Shown piece after piece: positions 5,867 to 8,862 of a stretch of 8,862 nt of DNA (positions are counted from its first letter, which is position 1; each line of letters starts with the position of its first letter). The position numbers and the translations under genes were made by a program. Under the pieces are notes generated by a model that was not told the origin of the DNA, made no database searches, and saw only the letters and a list, made by a program, of their open reading frames with translations. This DNA comes from Spirochaetota bacterium (lineage in GTDB: Bacteria > Spirochaetota > UBA4802 > UB4802): NCBI GenBank assembly GCA_018399855.1, contig JAGYNX010000069.1, positions 1-8,862 on the forward strand. The letters run 5' to 3'.

Positions 5867-8059
5867 TTATACCTCTCCTTTTGCTTTTTCCATAATTTTA
5901 TAATACTGTATACCTTCAATAATACCACCCGCAAACTCTCTTTCAGCAAAATATACCCGGTTCATGCCTTTCAGCCGTTCAAGCTCGCTGCTGTAATTGC
6001 CCACAACAACACCAAGTGGATCTCCGCGAAGCATCTCTTCATCGTTCCCCGAATCACCACTAACCACCATGTGATCCTGGGGTATCTCCCACTTGTAACT
6101 GAGGTACCGTATGGCTTTACCCTTGGATGCCGCAGACGGTAATATATCGAGAAACTGGTCGTGGGAATAAATCAGGTTGTATCGTATCTTGTTTTTCATC
6201 AGGGCATCGTGTACTTTGGCAAGACTGTCCTTTCGTGGTTCCATGTAATAGCTGACCTTGAATTTGCGCTGGGTATCTTCTTCCTGGTATGTGAGGAAGT
6301 CAAATTTCTCAAGAATTGACCGTATTTTTTCACGGTTCCATCTTTTTGATATATGGGCATCATATCCCTGGTCATACTTGAGACTTGAGCCATAGTATAT
6401 TTCTGTACCCACCGAAGATATAATCAGGTCGGGTTGCGATATCTCGTGTTCCTTTAATATCTCCAGGGCCGACTCAATAGTTCGACCAGTAGCAACACCG
6501 AATCCAATGTATTCACTGTTATCATCAAGTAATTGTTTTAATTCATCCAGGTATTCGTTGTCTCCCCCGATGAGAGTATAATCAATATCGGTTACCAGGA
6601 GATAGCTCAACGAGGTTAGACGCTTCCCTATAGATTGCTGCATGCCCTTCGTGGAGAAAGTCTTCTTTACGTCTTCGGTTGGAAGCTTGCTGAGTTCTTT
6701 GAGATAGGATTCCACGTGTGAATCCCATGAATAATATTCACGAACGTTCAGTATACCGTTTTGTGAATACTCTTTCCATTTCTCGGGATTAACAATAATT
6801 TCTTTTATTGCCTCGCTTATGCTTTTCGTGTCGGTGACATCTACGAGGATTCCGTTTTTGCAGTTTGACATGATATCCCGTGGTCCACCATCATCGGTAG
6901 CCACTATGGGGAGCCCCGTGCCTGAAGCTTCGATAAGGGTTAGACCGAATGGTTCGGTAAAGGCCACGTTGGCAAAGACCCCTCTTTTCTCGGCTGCTAT
7001 CCTGTATAATTCCGGAACTTCCCATTCAAAGTCGTGTTTTTTGGGGATAGACATCTTCCCGTACAGGTCATACTTGTCCATTAATAGCAGCATATCCGTG
7101 AGAACTGCCCGCTCATTTTCTTCTTTGTCGCTGATGTCTTTTCGTATTCCGGCAAAAATTGCCAGGTTAGCCATTGCCTGCAGTTCCATGTCTTCTCCAT
7201 ACGCCTTAATGAGTCCGGAGATGTTTTTTCTCTGGTCTGGACGGCATAAGGCAAGAACCACCGGCCTGTCGGGATTCATGAAAAACCTGTTCATCTCGTC
7301 ACGGATTGAGGCCTGTGCCAGGATCTCACGTTCGTCCTTATTGGAGTCTGGCATCATGTCATGATGGTATGGGTAAAACTTGTCCAGGTCTATTCCGGGT
7401 GGGATAACGGCGTATCGAGCCATGTTTGTATTGTTGTACTGCCCGTATTGCGTTTTTACCTCCTGGTTGGTGCTGGTAATGACCAGCTCGGCGTCTTTAA
7501 GCACCTGTTCTTCAACATCTATCCGGTGATCAATCTTATATTTCTTAATGATGTCTTCTTTCTTCATGCCATCGTCCAGTAGCTTTCCAAGCTTTGACCT
7601 TCCCAGCGAATGCCCGGTGAAGACAAAGGGTATTCCAAATACCTTGGCAATCTCTGATGCTACGTATCCCGCGTCAGCATAATGTCCATGCACCAGGTCG
7701 GGTATGTCATTTTCTTTCTTGATATATTTCAGTGTCTTGTCGATGTATTCTTCCAGGTAAGGCCAGAGTAATTCTTTGCGCATATATTTTCGTCCGCCGC
7801 ACTGAATTCTCACTATCCTTGAGTTTTCACCGATCTCTTCTATGGGCTGTGCGTAATCCTCTGATACTGTTTTGTCGTTTATAAGACGGGTGAAAAGATC
7901 TACCTTTCGTACATTTGGATTTTCTCCCAGGGCACGGGCAACCTCAACCACGTACTTGATCTGGCCTCCAGTATCAGCGTCCCTGCCCATTTCCATGTTT
8001 TCTGATCGAAGCAATCCGTGAATACTGAACATCATAATATATAAATTGTCTTTTTTCAT
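5867..8059 (-). CDS. sps: Bifunctional sucrose-phosphate synthase / sucrose-phosphate phosphatase
   Basis: A 730-residue fusion. The GT4 part (about 1-470) joins UDP-glucose and fructose-6-phosphate to sucrose-6-phosphate; the HAD part (about 485-730) should remove the phosphate to give sucrose. GT4 evidence: SIHGLLRSENMEMGRDADTG at 12-31, FTGHSLGR, IPPGID, LCRPDQRKN (R273, K278) and E-x7-E in FTEPFGLTLIEAS (E369, E377). HAD evidence: VTDIDYTL with nucleophile D491 and D493, ATGRT, S-S-V-G-T-E, SKGKA (K646) and GDSGNDEEM (D669, D673), so every catalytic motif of sucrose phosphatase is kept. Some cyanobacterial fusions have a degenerate phosphatase part; this one does not. ATG 8059 is chosen because AGGAG (complement of 8068-8072) is 8 bases upstream; a longer frame to 8188 only runs out of frame through the kinase gene. 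It overlaps the kinase stop by one base (TAATG). Assignment is secure; phosphatase activity is inferred from residues. Confidence 0.95.
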   Translation of the reverse strand: MKKDNLYIMMFSIHGLLRSENMEMGRDADTGGQIKYVVEVARALGENPNVRKVDLFTRLINDKTVSEDYAQPIEEIGENSRIVRIQCGGRKYMRKELLWPYLEEYIDKTLKYIKKENDIPDLVHGHYADAGYVASEIAKVFGIPFVFTGHSLGRSKLGKLLDDGMKKEDIIKKYKIDHRIDVEEQVLKDAELVITSTNQEVKTQYGQYNNTNMARYAVIPPGIDLDKFYPYHHDMMPDSNKDEREILAQASIRDEMNRFFMNPDRPVVLALCRPDQRKNISGLIKAYGEDMELQAMANLAIFAGIRKDISDKEENERAVLTDMLLLMDKYDLYGKMSIPKKHDFEWEVPELYRIAAEKRGVFANVAFTEPFGLTLIEASGTGLPIVATDDGGPRDIMSNCKNGILVDVTDTKSISEAIKEIIVNPEKWKEYSQNGILNVREYYSWDSHVESYLKELSKLPTEDVKKTFSTKGMQQSIGKRLTSLSYLLVTDIDYTLIGGDNEYLDELKQLLDDNSEYIGFGVATGRTIESALEILKEHEISQPDLIISSVGTEIYYGSSLKYDQGYDAHISKRWNREKIRSILEKFDFLTYQEEDTQRKFKVSYYMEPRKDSLAKVHDALMKNKIRYNLIYSHDQFLDILPSAASKGKAIRYLSYKWEIPQDHMVVSGDSGNDEEMLRGDPLGVVVGNYSSELERLKGMNRVYFAEREFAGGIIEGIQYYKIMEKAKGEV
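5872..5880 (-). promoter_or_regulatory. Ribosome binding site deciding the TTG start of sucrose synthase
   Basis: AAGGAGAGG on the minus strand lies inside the last codons (K-G-E-V) of the upstream synthase-phosphatase gene. It is 8 bases before TTG 5863. With a 3-base intergenic gap this indicates coupled translation. Confidence 0.7.
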
Positions 8060-8862
8060 TATTGGATCTCCTGGAATAATTTCCGGAATTCTGAATAGAA
8101 GGACAAATCTTCCGGGATGGCGCCTTCTATTGTGCATATTCGTGTTGAAAAACGTGTCGCGATATCCAGTATACGCCGGGGTTCCCATCCACGAATAAAT
8201 CCGGCGGCAACTATAGCTGAATAGGCATCTCCTGCACCCACGGTATCTTTCACAGTAATGGAATGATCCGGTTCTGCAGTAAAACTGCCATCAGGAGTAA
8301 TTAACGTGCTGCCGCTTGATCCACCGGTTAGTGAAATCATTCGAATATTGAAGTCATTAAACAAAGAGCTTATACATTTATCAATGTTCTCGTTGTCATA
8401 GAGCATCGTTCCCAACTCTTTTAATTCATCACTGTTTAACTTCAGGATATCGGTATGGTTCAGTGATGCATTGATGACTTCCCTGCTGTAACAGCCGGGG
8501 CGAAGGTTTATATCATACATACAAACAGTACCGGGCTTTTTTAAGGTAAGCATATCCTGTACCGAAGAAAATCCCCGGGAGGTACGCTGAATTAATGTAC
8601 CAAAATATATAAAATCCGTTCTATTGAGTGCGGATACAACTGACGGTATCATCTCGATAAAATCATAGGCAACATTTTCCCGTATGGTAAAGGTGGCATT
8701 TCTATTCTCGTCAAGCTGTATGAGAACTTCTCCGGTAGGATGCGAGTCGTCTACCTGGATATATTCAGGATCCAGTTCACGCCGCGATATCTCATCAATG
8801 AGAAGTGAACCGTTTTCATCGTTGCCCACCCTGCTTATAAACGCGGTTTCAAAACCCAGCGC
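8059..8862 (-). CDS. PfkB-family sugar kinase, probable fructokinase, 5' end outside the window
   Basis: 267 codons are visible and the frame is open to the right edge. It enters with ALGFETAFISRVGNDENGSL, the standard PfkB segment (xLG...I-S-x-V-G-x-D-x-x-G) found about 40-60 residues from the N-terminus, so only a short piece is missing. The internal GTG/ATG near 8829 is not the start. The C-terminal signature DTVGAGDAYSAIVAAGF holds the anion-hole GAG and the catalytic base Asp (codon 8227-8229). ISLTGGSSGSTLI is the usual strand and nucleotide-site segment. The family phosphorylates sugars with ATP; fructose is the likely substrate because the gene is first in a tight operon with sucrose-phosphate synthase and sucrose synthase, the latter releasing fructose. 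Adenosine, ribose or another sugar cannot be excluded from sequence alone. The operon promoter lies upstream, outside the window. Confidence 0.9.
   Translation of the reverse strand, partial: ALGFETAFISRVGNDENGSLLIDEISRRELDPEYIQVDDSHPTGEVLIQLDENRNATFTIRENVAYDFIEMIPSVVSALNRTDFIYFGTLIQRTSRGFSSVQDMLTLKKPGTVCMYDINLRPGCYSREVINASLNHTDILKLNSDELKELGTMLYDNENIDKCISSLFNDFNIRMISLTGGSSGSTLITPDGSFTAEPDHSITVKDTVGAGDAYSAIVAAGFIRGWEPRRILDIATRFSTRICTIEGAIPEDLSFYSEFRKLFQEIQ

Noticed and set aside
6819..7364. 181-codon open frame on the plus strand opposite the sucrose-phosphate synthase
   Set aside because: It is fully antisense to a strongly conserved gene, resembles no family, and has no ribosome binding site I can see.
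8060..8188. Longer N-terminus for the sucrose-phosphate synthase (in-frame ATG at 8188)
   Set aside because: The extra 43 residues run out of frame through the conserved 3' part of the kinase gene. ATG 8059 has a proper ribosome binding site and gives the expected family start.
8827..8829. GTG 8829 as the start of the PfkB kinase
   Set aside because: The codons upstream to the window edge (ALGFETAFISR) are conserved PfkB sequence, so the gene begins beyond the window.

Overview
The window reads as ordinary chromosomal DNA from a bacterium of moderate GC content with dense gene packing and strong AGGAG-type ribosome binding sites. It shows no mobile element, CRISPR array, rRNA or tRNA. A selenocysteine peroxiredoxin, an HtpX-type membrane protease and a bacterial sucrose synthase next to a sucrose-phosphate synthase/phosphatase fit a Gram-negative anaerobe or microaerophile, such as a Desulfobacterota-like lineage. 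That placement is inference; no marker gene in the window fixes the taxon. The host must have selenocysteine machinery (SelA, SelB, SelC, SelD) elsewhere.

Left part (1-2099): the first 39 codons of an enoyl-CoA hydratase/isomerase run off the left edge on the minus strand. A 174-bp divergent spacer separates it from a plus-strand HtpX-like M48 protease. Next, behind its own likely promoter, comes a 2-Cys-family peroxiredoxin whose peroxidatic residue is encoded by an in-frame UGA. A compact stem-loop starting 11 bases after the UGA fits the bacterial SECIS rules, so the two open reading frames on either side of the UGA are one selenoprotein gene (prxU).

Middle (2142-3433): a convergent nitroreductase-family flavoprotein (minus strand) is followed by a divergent small YhbY-type RNA-binding protein (plus strand).

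Right part (3455-8862): a tight minus-strand sucrose operon, read in the order PfkB sugar kinase (5' end beyond the window), sucrose-phosphate synthase fused to a complete-looking sucrose-phosphatase domain, then sucrose synthase. The first two genes overlap by one base (TAATG) and the next two are 3 bases apart. Sucrose can be made from UDP-glucose and fructose-6-phosphate by the fused enzyme. It can be split again by sucrose synthase into NDP-glucose and fructose, and the kinase can return fructose to fructose-6-phosphate. The operon therefore encodes a closed sucrose synthesis and recovery cycle without an invertase.

No gene-free stretch exceeds 300 bases; the longest spacers are 120-293 and 2916-3124. 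The strongest observation is the selenoprotein. It also carries an N-terminal Cys-containing extension and lacks the usual C-terminal resolving Cys. No wholly new system is evident.
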